Assembly: GCF_007183175.1 (NCBI RefSeq)
Contig: NZ_AP019807.1
Coordinates: 4,398,001-4,462,000, forward strand
DNA length: 64,000 bases
DNA from: Microbulbifer sp. GL-2
GTDB lineage: Bacteria > Pseudomonadota > Gammaproteobacteria > Pseudomonadales > Cellvibrionaceae
Direction of reading: 5' to 3'
Made by a program: the position numbers and the translations under genes. A model generated the notes under the pieces. That model saw only the letters and a program-made list of their open reading frames with translations. It did no database searches and was not told the origin of the DNA. Positions 16,259-24,837 of the stretch are shown one piece after another (positions within the stretch are counted from its first letter, which is position 1; every line of letters starts with the position of its first letter).

Positions 16259-17065
16259 TCAACTGTCATCGAGCCGATCCAGTTCACAGCTTCGCTGCCT
16301 GTCTTTCTCCGCATTCTTCAGTCGGGCCCTTACATTTTTTAGAGCCCTCTCATGAGGTGCTGCAGTTTCCAGGGTACCCCAACGCTCCTCCCAAGCCTCT
16401 CGGGCACGTAAGCAGGATACAGCCTGATGGTAACGCCACTCCGCTTTATGACATGGTGGCAGGTCCCTGGGCAATTTACGATCACAGATATGATGGTAAC
16501 GCTTGTGGGCCATTTTTGCTTTGAAACCATGTTCAATCACGGCATCGAAGTGCCTGATTGCCGGCCTTCCTTTACTGCGGTATTCAGAGATATCCAATAA
16601 GATAGTTCTGAAATGAATAGCTTCCATAAATTCTCCCACCGTATTTTGATAACCGCTCTCATCAACATGGTTTGTGGATAGAACAGTAAACTTTTTTACA
16701 GTCGGAATGGGCATTTTAACCAGAAGGTCTTCTATAGGGGCTATCAGGGTTGCTCTTCTCTGCGGGTATTCATCCTTATTGAATAAAGCATTGGAATTGC
16801 TGGTAGGGATAAATAGCAGAGCTGTAAACAGAGTGAGAAATTTAAGCCCGGCTAACAGGGGTCGCAGTATGACTGCGCCAGAATAGAGATTGGAAACTCC
16901 CAAACCCGAGGGTAAAAAGATCAAGTTACTGGATCTCAGTATACGCCGACCAGCCCGCACAACAAGCCCTCCAAAGTCATCCGTTTTAGAGTTCCAAGCG
17001 ATTATTATAGCGTTGCAAATACCAGCTCCAAAATCGCTGACTGAAACCCTGCCTTTGCTACTCAC
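16259..17065 (-). CDS. Hypothetical, probably exported protein
   Basis: The longest frame has 268 codons, but a hydrophobic stretch (LKFLTLFTALLFIPTSNSNA) at about residues 74-93 looks like a signal peptide, so the true start is probably internal, perhaps a TTG near residue 55. The mature part is basic and charged, rich in Arg/Glu near the C-terminus (RAREAWEERWGTLE). No family recognised. Start uncertain. Confidence 0.45.
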   Translation of the reverse strand: MSSKGRVSVSDFGAGICNAIIIAWNSKTDDFGGLVVRAGRRILRSSNLIFLPSGLGVSNLYSGAVILRPLLAGLKFLTLFTALLFIPTSNSNALFNKDEYPQRRATLIAPIEDLLVKMPIPTVKKFTVLSTNHVDESGYQNTVGEFMEAIHFRTILLDISEYRSKGRPAIRHFDAVIEHGFKAKMAHKRYHHICDRKLPRDLPPCHKAEWRYHQAVSCLRAREAWEERWGTLETAAPHERALKNVRARLKNAEKDRQRSCELDRLDDS

Positions 17066-17221
17066 TCTCTTTCAGGCACTAATGACTTTATGGACAGCTT
17101 GGCATTCACCTTGTCAGGAAGCTTAATGACACTAGCGGGAAATAGGCAATACACACTTGAGAGAGGTAGTTAGCGCCCAGGCTGGGCCCGAGCGCATTTT
17201 GGGCAGGCAGTTGGCTGGATA

Positions 17222-17500
17222 CTACATATGTTTTTGCAATTCCTTGTAATTCAACACTGGTGTTACCCAGATTTCAGCCCCCAATACTGAGAAAAATTTT
17301 TCATTGTAAGCCATCAAATGATCCTGGCGCTTCTCTTCAAAAATAAATATGCCTGCTCGTTTTCCATCCTCTATAAAGAAGAATGACGCTTCTGGATTGG
17401 CTGAAGCGACAAAGTCGCTGAAAACTGAAGACATGGATTTATCGGCTATGGATTTGTTACCTGATTTTACCGGTACCAGGATTTTCATGAGCAGGCGCAT
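17222..17500 (-). CDS. Small stress-response A/B-barrel-like protein (DUF3303-like)
   Basis: 92 residues from ATG at 17500, chosen for AGGTAG six bases upstream rather than the longer frame to 17593. The pattern MKILVPVKSGNKSIADKSM, PEASFFFIEDGKRAGIFIFE and LGAEIWVTPVLNYKELQK matches small ferredoxin-like dimeric proteins, some of which are labelled (doubtfully) as pantothenate synthetase. No enzymatic role is evident. It is 120 bp downstream of the RND permease. Confidence 0.55.
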   Translation of the reverse strand: MRLLMKILVPVKSGNKSIADKSMSSVFSDFVASANPEASFFFIEDGKRAGIFIFEEKRQDHLMAYNEKFFSVLGAEIWVTPVLNYKELQKHM

Positions 17501-17620
17501 CTGACTACCTCGCGTTATTGTGTAGGAGTAACTGCGTCCAAACATAGCCACTGCTGGGCACGTCAAGCGGTAATTAACGTCATTTCCCAACAATTATGCC
17601 TCTCATTTTAATAGTAAGGA

Positions 17621-20600
17621 TTAAGCCGTCACTGGGCTCTCACCATTTCCCTGTTTAGTCCCACGTTCCTCCCAACGAATCCACTTCAGATCCACCACCA
17701 TCGTGGTATAGATCACTGGTACCAACAGCAACGTGCCGCAGGTTGCCAGGATCAGGCCGCCAATCTGGGCAAAGCATAGTGGCTGCCAGAGAGGGCCACC
17801 ATGGATAGCCAACGGCACCAGAGCAAAGGTTGTGGCGGAGATAGTGATCAGGATGGGCCGCAAACGCATGATACCAGCATCCAGCAGCGCCTCACGGAAG
17901 GAGTCACCAGCGGCATGGCGGACCTCGATAAAGTCGAACAATACAATGATATGACTGACGATCACCCCCACCAAGCTGACAATCCCCAAAAAGGCCATAA
18001 AACCAAACGGCTGACCGGTAACATAAAGTGCAAGCAATGCACCCACCATACCGAGTGGCACTGTGGCAAAAACCACCAGCGGCTTGATCAAATTGTTAAA
18101 CTGGAATACCAGGGCCAAGAAAATTGCACTGGAAGAAACACCCAGGATCATTAGCAATTGCAAAAATCCATGTTTCGCATTGGCTGCATCCCCCGATACT
18201 TGCAATTGATAGCCACTGGGCAGTGTCTTTTCCAGTTCCGCCAGCTGTTCTTCCACATCCCCCATAATGTCGGAGGAGATAAACCCCGAAAAAGGAAAAG
18301 CAAACACCTTGATCGTGCGGAATTTTTCCAAGCGATAAATTCTACTGGTCTGAAACTTAATACTGGTTGTAGCCACCTGCTCCAATGGCACTCGAACCTC
18401 AGAATCTGAGGAAAACACATAGAAGTTGTTAATATCTTGTAGTTGGCCCCGTTGGTCTAGGCGCAGCCGGACAACAATGGGAATTTCCTTATCCCCCTCG
18501 CGCAGGGTGGCCACTTCTGTTCCATCTATACCTGTAGAAGAAGCGAGAGCAATATCCGCATTGGTGACACCCGACATTGCGGCCCGGTCTTCCAGTACAT
18601 TCATAAGCAGAGTCAGGCTCTCCCCACCCCAGTCCTCCCGGACCGTACGTGCATAGCTGGACTGCTGCACTATGTCTTTCACTTTTTGTGCAATTCCACG
18701 GAGGATTTGAATGTCTTTTATCTCCTCCTCTGAACCTGTTGTTACCCTTCCCGACACTCGAATGGCAAACGGGTAGGTAACAGGGGTAGTTTGTAGCTGA
18801 CGTACATCCAGATGTGCACCCGGGATATTATCTGTTAGTGCCCGCTGAATAATCGGGACCAAAATAGGCGTCATGTCTTTATCACTGAGCCTTATAATAA
18901 TCTGACCATAATTGGGTTGCCGCTGTTGGGGGTTAACGGTATACCAGAACCTTGGCGCCCCTCCGCCTACCGTGGTACTTAATGCTTCAAGAATTGGAGC
19001 TTTTACCCCATTTTCTTTTCGGTACTTGGAAATAGTATCCCTAATAATCTTTTCAGCATGCTGTGCAACATAGTCGGTAGCATCAATATTGGCATCATTT
19101 TGCAGCCAAATATCTACATAGGATAGATATTGAACATCATCGGGAAAAAAGGCATTCTTTAATTGACTCTTTAAGGCGAAGCCCAGCACCAAAATTACCG
19201 ATGTACCTAATAAGACAAACTTACGGTGATCAATAGCCCAACTTGTCAACCGGTAATAATGGCCGGTTAATCCCTTTTTACGCCTCACCTCCATACTGGG
19301 CTCTTTCTGTTTTGGAGGACGTAATATCAGGTTACCGATAAATGGTAGGAAGGTCATGGACACGATGCGAGAGGCTATCAAAGCGCTCGCCATCACAACA
19401 GGCAGGCTATGTAGAAAGTCACCTTGATTACCTGTGAGCAGTAAAAATGGGAGATAGGCAACTACATTGGTCAATGTCGCAAAAAATATAGCCTTTGCCA
19501 GCAGGGTAGGACCTAACCAGGCAGCAATAAATGAGGGTTTGCCAGCTGCCATTTGCCGCTTGATCGCATCCCCTGCCACTACTGGATCATCAACCAGTAA
19601 TCCAAGAGCAATAATCAATGCAGCAATAGATACTTGCTGGATATCCACGCCCATAAAATGAATAAAACCAAATGTCATCGCCAAAGTGATAGGAATCGAT
19701 ATCATCAGCAACACAGCAGACCGCCAATCAGAAAATCCGATAAAGGCAACTATCACTACCAGAATAACCGCTTCAACCAAGGCCTCAATAAAGAGCCCAA
19801 CACTCTCCCTGACCTGTCTTGGTTGATCAGAAACACGTTGAATAATAAGGTCAGGTGGGAGATCAACTCGTACTTGAGCAAGCACTTTGTCCAACGCCTT
19901 GCCAAGTTCCCCTATCTGCTCACCCTCAAGCATTTGTACCGACAGATTGATGCTGCGATGTCGCTGCCACTGCCCATCTTTATCCTTGTCGATGAAGTAA
20001 TTAAGTAATGTGGGAGGAGATTGATACCCCAGGCTTACATCAAGAATATCCCTCAGATAGACTGGGGAGCCCTCCTTACTCAAGGCAACAGGGACGTCAC
20101 CAATTTCCTCATAATTAGTGAAATCACCACTTGGCATAATGGCAACATCCATATTCTCCACAGTAAGTGTACCGCCGGGTATTGTGGTATTGCGTGCATT
20201 CAGTATTGGGGCGATCATATCTGGGCGCACACCATAAGAGGCTAACCGCTCTTGCGAGTAGATTAGATTAACTTGCTGGTGTAAAACGCCAGAACGCAGC
20301 ACGCGCTTGACTTGTGGGATGTTGCGAATGGTCGCAGCAATCAGTTCTGAAAAATTATCCAGTTGCCGGTAGCTATATTTTGCACCAGCAACCGAGGCCA
20401 GTCGCTCCCGGGTATTAGCGAGATTGCGAACAATAAAGGGGTTCCAGGCATCGGGAAAAAACTTTTGCCCGCTCAGTCGTTGATTAGAGAAAATTTCCCT
20501 CCCTACTGTCAGCTGCTCATCAGTTTTATCTGAGGTGAAATCTACACCGACATAACCAGGCCCTTGCAGTATTTTAAAGTCGGTACCATACCCCTCAGAC

Positions 20601-21316
20601 TCCATCCAGCTCGAGAATACCCGGAGCGATGCAACAGCATTAATTCCCTCTACCGAAAGTGGTAATGGCGCCACAATACTGACCCTTTGCCCAAACTGCC
20701 GTTGCTGGTGCTCTGTTTCCTCACGATTATTCTCTGCACGAATATCTAAGAGAGCTTTACGAATAGCCTCCGCTCTGAGGCTGATTTCGGTGGCTTCTGC
20801 ACGGGGGCTGGCGACAGCGAGTAATACGGCAGCGGTATCTCCAAATTCAGTATTCAACTGAGTAGATTCTGAGCCTGCTGGTAAATAATTCTGCGCATCA
20901 AGCAGTTTCAGGTTGAGATCATTAAATGCTTTGGTGACATCGGTATGTGGGGCTAGTTGAGCCTGCACCATAGAGATGCCATTTAGCGTCAGGGACTTTA
21001 ACCCGAAGGAGCGTGCATCCGGCTGATATAGATATTCACTTTGCGCAATGGCATCCTCCACCTGCTTGGTAACCAGCTCCTCCACTTTAATGGCACTCTG
21101 TCCAGGCCACTTGGTCGTTGCCATTGCAATTCGAACCGGGATATCCGGATCTTTGCTCTTTGGCATCATAAAATAAGCAAATACCCCCCACAGCATAACC
21201 CCCACAAGTAGGGCCCATGATATGGAGGCGTTGTCGACAAAAAAGCGTGCAGTATTAAAACGGTGCTCGCTTTCTGTCTCCAGAATCTCCTCTCGGGATT
21301 GATCGTCCTTGTTCAC
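17621..21316 (-). CDS. RND efflux permease, enlarged
   Basis: 1231 residues, about 190 more than AcrB-type pumps. Inner-membrane proton/drug antiporter: TM1 is at about 34-52, and the TM4 relay motif GLLVDDPVVAGDAI keeps the two aspartates. Two large periplasmic loops follow TM1 and TM7. The extra length falls mainly in the first loop (about residues 190-370, including EENNREETEH-like charged linker and GTDFKILQGPGYVGVDF). Third gene of the operon with an outer-membrane factor and adaptor, 13 bp after the adaptor stop. Substrate unknown; the pattern fits drug-type (HAE) rather than metal pumps. Confidence 0.85.
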   Translation of the reverse strand: MNKDDQSREEILETESEHRFNTARFFVDNASISWALLVGVMLWGVFAYFMMPKSKDPDIPVRIAMATTKWPGQSAIKVEELVTKQVEDAIAQSEYLYQPDARSFGLKSLTLNGISMVQAQLAPHTDVTKAFNDLNLKLLDAQNYLPAGSESTQLNTEFGDTAAVLLAVASPRAEATEISLRAEAIRKALLDIRAENNREETEHQQRQFGQRVSIVAPLPLSVEGINAVASLRVFSSWMESEGYGTDFKILQGPGYVGVDFTSDKTDEQLTVGREIFSNQRLSGQKFFPDAWNPFIVRNLANTRERLASVAGAKYSYRQLDNFSELIAATIRNIPQVKRVLRSGVLHQQVNLIYSQERLASYGVRPDMIAPILNARNTTIPGGTLTVENMDVAIMPSGDFTNYEEIGDVPVALSKEGSPVYLRDILDVSLGYQSPPTLLNYFIDKDKDGQWQRHRSINLSVQMLEGEQIGELGKALDKVLAQVRVDLPPDLIIQRVSDQPRQVRESVGLFIEALVEAVILVVIVAFIGFSDWRSAVLLMISIPITLAMTFGFIHFMGVDIQQVSIAALIIALGLLVDDPVVAGDAIKRQMAAGKPSFIAAWLGPTLLAKAIFFATLTNVVAYLPFLLLTGNQGDFLHSLPVVMASALIASRIVSMTFLPFIGNLILRPPKQKEPSMEVRRKKGLTGHYYRLTSWAIDHRKFVLLGTSVILVLGFALKSQLKNAFFPDDVQYLSYVDIWLQNDANIDATDYVAQHAEKIIRDTISKYRKENGVKAPILEALSTTVGGGAPRFWYTVNPQQRQPNYGQIIIRLSDKDMTPILVPIIQRALTDNIPGAHLDVRQLQTTPVTYPFAIRVSGRVTTGSEEEIKDIQILRGIAQKVKDIVQQSSYARTVREDWGGESLTLLMNVLEDRAAMSGVTNADIALASSTGIDGTEVATLREGDKEIPIVVRLRLDQRGQLQDINNFYVFSSDSEVRVPLEQVATTSIKFQTSRIYRLEKFRTIKVFAFPFSGFISSDIMGDVEEQLAELEKTLPSGYQLQVSGDAANAKHGFLQLLMILGVSSSAIFLALVFQFNNLIKPLVVFATVPLGMVGALLALYVTGQPFGFMAFLGIVSLVGVIVSHIIVLFDFIEVRHAAGDSFREALLDAGIMRLRPILITISATTFALVPLAIHGGPLWQPLCFAQIGGLILATCGTLLLVPVIYTTMVVDLKWIRWEERGTKQGNGESPVTA

Positions 21317-21329
21317 AATTTATAACCCT

Positions 21330-22439
21330 TTAAGGCACTATCCTTACCGCCCGGCCTTCTTCAAGTTGTGCAGCTCCGTTACAAACAACCCTCTCCCCCA
21401 CGGTCAATCCTTGTGAAATAACAATGCTGTTGCCCAGTACCGGACCGGGAGTCACCCTGCGCAACCTCGCCCTGAGTACCTCATGGTCCAACTCAATAAC
21501 ATATACGGCAAAACCCTCTCCACCATTTGGGTGCATAATCAAGCTGGAAAGTGGAACGACAACGCGGTTAGAAGGAATGCTCAGCTTATCCAAAGCCAAA
21601 GACATGATCATGCCGGTTTTCAATTCAGCATTGGGATTCAGCACTGTTACAGTAATGGCAAATACCCGTGTACGCGTCTCGGCCATTGGTGAAACTTCCG
21701 TCACCCGACCAGTAAATACTTTCTCAGGGAGAGACTGGGTACGCATACTTACTACGCTGCCCAGCTTCGCATACATGAGCATCACATCCGGCACGGTAAA
21801 AACTACTTTTACCCGAGAGGTATCCGCCACAACAAAACCAATGGAGTCCGAGTGGACCAGGCTGCCTACCTCTATTTTGCGTTCCAAAATAACGCCGCTC
21901 AGGGGTGAACGCAGTACAGTATCGTGTAACTCCTCCTTAGCCCTGTCGAGGTGCGCCTTGGACCCGACAACCGCCGCCTGGGATACTTCATATTCCTTCC
22001 GTGCAGCATCGTAGTCGGGGGCCGTTATACTGGCAGTGGCAAATAGTGCAGACGCGCGCTTGTAGTCGAGATCTGCCTTACGCCTCGCCGCCTCCGCTTT
22101 ACTCACATTCGCTGCAGCTTCCACAACCTTGTCCCGGTATTGCTCATCGTTGACTTCAGCGAGTGTTTCCCCTTCTGTCACATAATCGCCTGGCTGGAGA
22201 ATTCGTATATCTCCCAGAGCCTTGCGCGTTGGAATAATCTCTATATACCCCTCCGTTCGAAAAGAGACATCCACCTGTGTATAGGGGTTGACCACAGCAG
22301 AATACGGGTAGCCCTCCGCTCCCCGCTCGGTTTCCGCCGTATTTACCTGTACAGGCATAGGCTGTTTAGCTGGTGGCTGCTTGTCACAACAGACCAGGGC
22401 CAAGGGCAGTAAACAGGCAAAAACCAGGCGCACCACCAC
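21330..22439 (-). CDS. RND periplasmic adaptor (membrane fusion protein), lipoprotein
   Basis: 369 residues. The N-terminus MVVRLVFACLLPLALVCCDK has a lipobox (LALVC), so it is probably anchored in the inner membrane. The lipoyl half-motifs (PGDYVTEGETLAEVND and LRSPLSGVILERKIEVGSLV) flank an alpha-hairpin rich in Ala/Lys (AANVSKAEAARRKADLDYKRA). The beta-barrel and membrane-proximal domains follow. It bridges permease and outer-membrane channel; overlaps the upstream stop by one base. Confidence 0.85.
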   Translation of the reverse strand: MVVRLVFACLLPLALVCCDKQPPAKQPMPVQVNTAETERGAEGYPYSAVVNPYTQVDVSFRTEGYIEIIPTRKALGDIRILQPGDYVTEGETLAEVNDEQYRDKVVEAAANVSKAEAARRKADLDYKRASALFATASITAPDYDAARKEYEVSQAAVVGSKAHLDRAKEELHDTVLRSPLSGVILERKIEVGSLVHSDSIGFVVADTSRVKVVFTVPDVMLMYAKLGSVVSMRTQSLPEKVFTGRVTEVSPMAETRTRVFAITVTVLNPNAELKTGMIMSLALDKLSIPSNRVVVPLSSLIMHPNGGEGFAVYVIELDHEVLRARLRRVTPGPVLGNSIVISQGLTVGERVVCNGAAQLEEGRAVRIVP

Positions 22440-23761
22440 TAAACTTCCCCCACCGCCTTTTCATAATCCGCCAATGCGCCCCAGACCGAGAGAACGGCAC
22501 CGTTATAATCGCTGTTGGCCCTATCAAGTTGGGTCTCTGCCTCAAGGACATCGGTAAGAAGCGCCGTCTGTTCACGGTAGCGATTGATCATCACTCGCAC
22601 CTTTTCCCGGTAAGCCGCCTGCAAGTCACGTGCAACACCAACTGATTCCTGTGCGGTATCCAGTTTGCGCAAACTTTTACGCACCTCTATTTCTATTTTG
22701 TTGCGAACCTCTTCCATTTTCACTTCAGCACCCGCGATTTTGCTCGCGCGGCTGGATAGCTCATCACGCTTACGCCCCCAATCGAAAAATTCCCAGCGCA
22801 TATCCAGGGAAATAAAAGCCTCGGCATCTGGAATCAAATTAACGTCATAGAGTTTGAGATAGCGAAAGTGGATATCTATATCGGGTATATATTCAGATTT
22901 CTTAACGTCATAGCTGTATTCCGCTTTTTCAATAGCTAACTGTGACTCCAGAAAGTCAGCGCGCTGTTCAAAAGCCAACTGAAGGGATTTACTGGTATCA
23001 AAGACAACCTGATGGGGGATAGGGAGGTGCTCAACACTGAATGGTGTTTCCACATCCCTCCCGAGCAGGGCATTCAAACGCTCCTTACCAGTGATCATCT
23101 CATCAATGCGCCGCTGACGCTCCAATTGACGCTGTGCAAGCCTGGCGCGCACATCCAGTAACTCGTACTCTAAAGCCACCTGTTGGTCGACATAATTTTT
23201 AACCAGATCACTCAGGGAACTAAGAAAAAGTATGGACTCATCAATGGCCTGTAGATCCCCCAGAATTCTCCCGATCTGGAAGTACTGCAGCTTTACCAAA
23301 TACGCCACATCCTGCTGAGTCCAGCGCACCTTTTGTACCGCCATATCGGTGGTTACATATCCTTCACAAATTTCCAAAGCAATGGTGTATAGCCGGGTTA
23401 GAGGCTGACGAAAGCCCACAGAGAACAACTTTGTTGTTCCCTCCTCACTGGTAATTTCTACATCGGTTGGCGGGATGGGACCGATTTCAGAATCTGGGAC
23501 CAAACTTCCCTGGTTAAATGTGTAGTTTTGCTGGGTGAGGTTTCGCTCAATCGCAGCATCCATTTCCAGGCGCGGATAGCGGCGGGTTTTGAGGGCTTTC
23601 ACCATGTCACCAGCCTCATCAACTTCCAGCTCCGCACCCTGCACACGCAAATTGGTCCTTATTGCTGTCTGTACGGCTTCATTTAAAGGAAGCACGGGCT
23701 CGGGGGCAGAGCTCCAGGCAGCGCCGAAGAATATCCATATTACCAACCCGCCCTTGAACAA
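22439..23761 (-). CDS. TolC-family outer-membrane channel
   Basis: 440 residues with a signal peptide (to about residue 18) and two OEP repeats: long heptad-rich helices (NLRVQGAELEVDEAGDMVKALKT-type start, and KIEIEVRKSLRKLDTAQES) and LGRDVETPFSVEHLPIP between them. It forms the outer-membrane duct for the pump. First gene of the three-gene leftward efflux operon, so the promoter lies in 23762-24129. Confidence 0.85.
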   Translation of the reverse strand: MFKGGLVIWIFFGAAWSSAPEPVLPLNEAVQTAIRTNLRVQGAELEVDEAGDMVKALKTRRYPRLEMDAAIERNLTQQNYTFNQGSLVPDSEIGPIPPTDVEITSEEGTTKLFSVGFRQPLTRLYTIALEICEGYVTTDMAVQKVRWTQQDVAYLVKLQYFQIGRILGDLQAIDESILFLSSLSDLVKNYVDQQVALEYELLDVRARLAQRQLERQRRIDEMITGKERLNALLGRDVETPFSVEHLPIPHQVVFDTSKSLQLAFEQRADFLESQLAIEKAEYSYDVKKSEYIPDIDIHFRYLKLYDVNLIPDAEAFISLDMRWEFFDWGRKRDELSSRASKIAGAEVKMEEVRNKIEIEVRKSLRKLDTAQESVGVARDLQAAYREKVRVMINRYREQTALLTDVLEAETQLDRANSDYNGAVLSVWGALADYEKAVGEV

Positions 23762-24129
23762 CGATCACCTCTATTCCGGCAACGGCACAAACCTGGTCAA
23801 TGCGCAAATAATTAAGATCAAATAAGTATATGTGCTGCTAGCACTGCACTTAGCTACTGAGCCCATACCCACGCCAACCTGTTTCAGGGCCTCAATATTT
23901 CTTTTTGTAATTAAAGCTCACTGTTTCATTAACCTGAGCTTATCCGGCCTTTCTTATTGCTGGTTCCATTATTTACTCACTGCCTTACCTGTGTACTGTC
24001 AATTAGCCACTTCAGGGCCTTTTTCACCACTCGCGCGCCACAATGAAGTTTCACCTGCCGTTATCCATTGGCTAGGCTAATAACTGGCGGCAATCAAAAC
24101 CGCTTGTTATTGGTTCCCCGAGCAATTCT
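23762..24129. other. Divergent intergenic region
   Basis: 368 bp between the leftward efflux operon and the rightward VTT-protein operon. It must hold promoters for both. No regulator gene adjoins the pump, and I see no convincing operator palindrome. Confidence 0.4.
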
Positions 24130-24837
24130 ATGGCGGCAAAGTTTCTCCCATTTGTAGTGTTTTTCATCTGCCTGATCGCCGTGGCCGGGGCACTGAGCCT
24201 GATTTTCTATTTCGACTTGGATGAACGGTTAATTGAGTTGCTGCAATGGTTAAATGACCGGGGCTGGCAAACGAGCCTTCTCTACATCCTGATTGTGGCT
24301 GCAGCGATCGTACTGCTACTTCCCGGTGTGATTTTCACCATGGGAGCCGGATTTGTTTTTGGTGTCATCAAGGGCACCATTCTGGTGGTTGCTGGTACAG
24401 TTTTAGGCGCCACCATTGCCTTTCTGATCGCCCGCTACCTGTTTGGTGAGCGGCCCTCGCGCTGGGTGATGTCCCATATCAAGCCTGCCACCATCGGAGA
24501 GGTCATCCGCAGAGAGGGCTGGCAGATGATTATGCTGACACGCCTGGTGCCACTATTTCCCTTCAAGCTCTCCAATTATTTCTTTGGGCTTACCCCGGTA
24601 CGGCTGAGGGATTTTATTCTGGGAAACACACTTGGAGTGATCCCCCTCACCCTGCACAACGTCTATGTAGGTTCAATCGCCGCAGACCTCACTTCCCTCG
24701 GCAAGGTGGAAGAGCGCACAACAATTCAGTGGACGCTGTACATCATGGGCTTTGTCTTTGCAGTAATTGCCTTGATCGGCCTGACCCGGATGGCGCGGCG
24801 TGCGCTGAAACGTATCGTGAAAGAAGAGGACCTGTAA
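24130..24837 (+). CDS. TVP38/TMEM64-family (VTT domain) membrane protein
   Basis: 235 residues, about six membrane segments. The VTT core is visible: VIFTMGAGFVFGVIKGTILV, then FLIARYLFGERPSRW and RLVPLFPFKLSNYFFGLT, with the conserved Arg and Pro-rich re-entrant turn. DedA/TVP38 relatives move or flip phospholipid-type lipids across membranes. The stop overlaps the next start (TAATG), so it is coupled to the downstream glycosidase gene, which suggests a glycolipid or lipid-linked role. Confidence 0.8.
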   Translation: MAAKFLPFVVFFICLIAVAGALSLIFYFDLDERLIELLQWLNDRGWQTSLLYILIVAAAIVLLLPGVIFTMGAGFVFGVIKGTILVVAGTVLGATIAFLIARYLFGERPSRWVMSHIKPATIGEVIRREGWQMIMLTRLVPLFPFKLSNYFFGLTPVRLRDFILGNTLGVIPLTLHNVYVGSIAADLTSLGKVEERTTIQWTLYIMGFVFAVIALIGLTRMARRALKRIVKEEDL

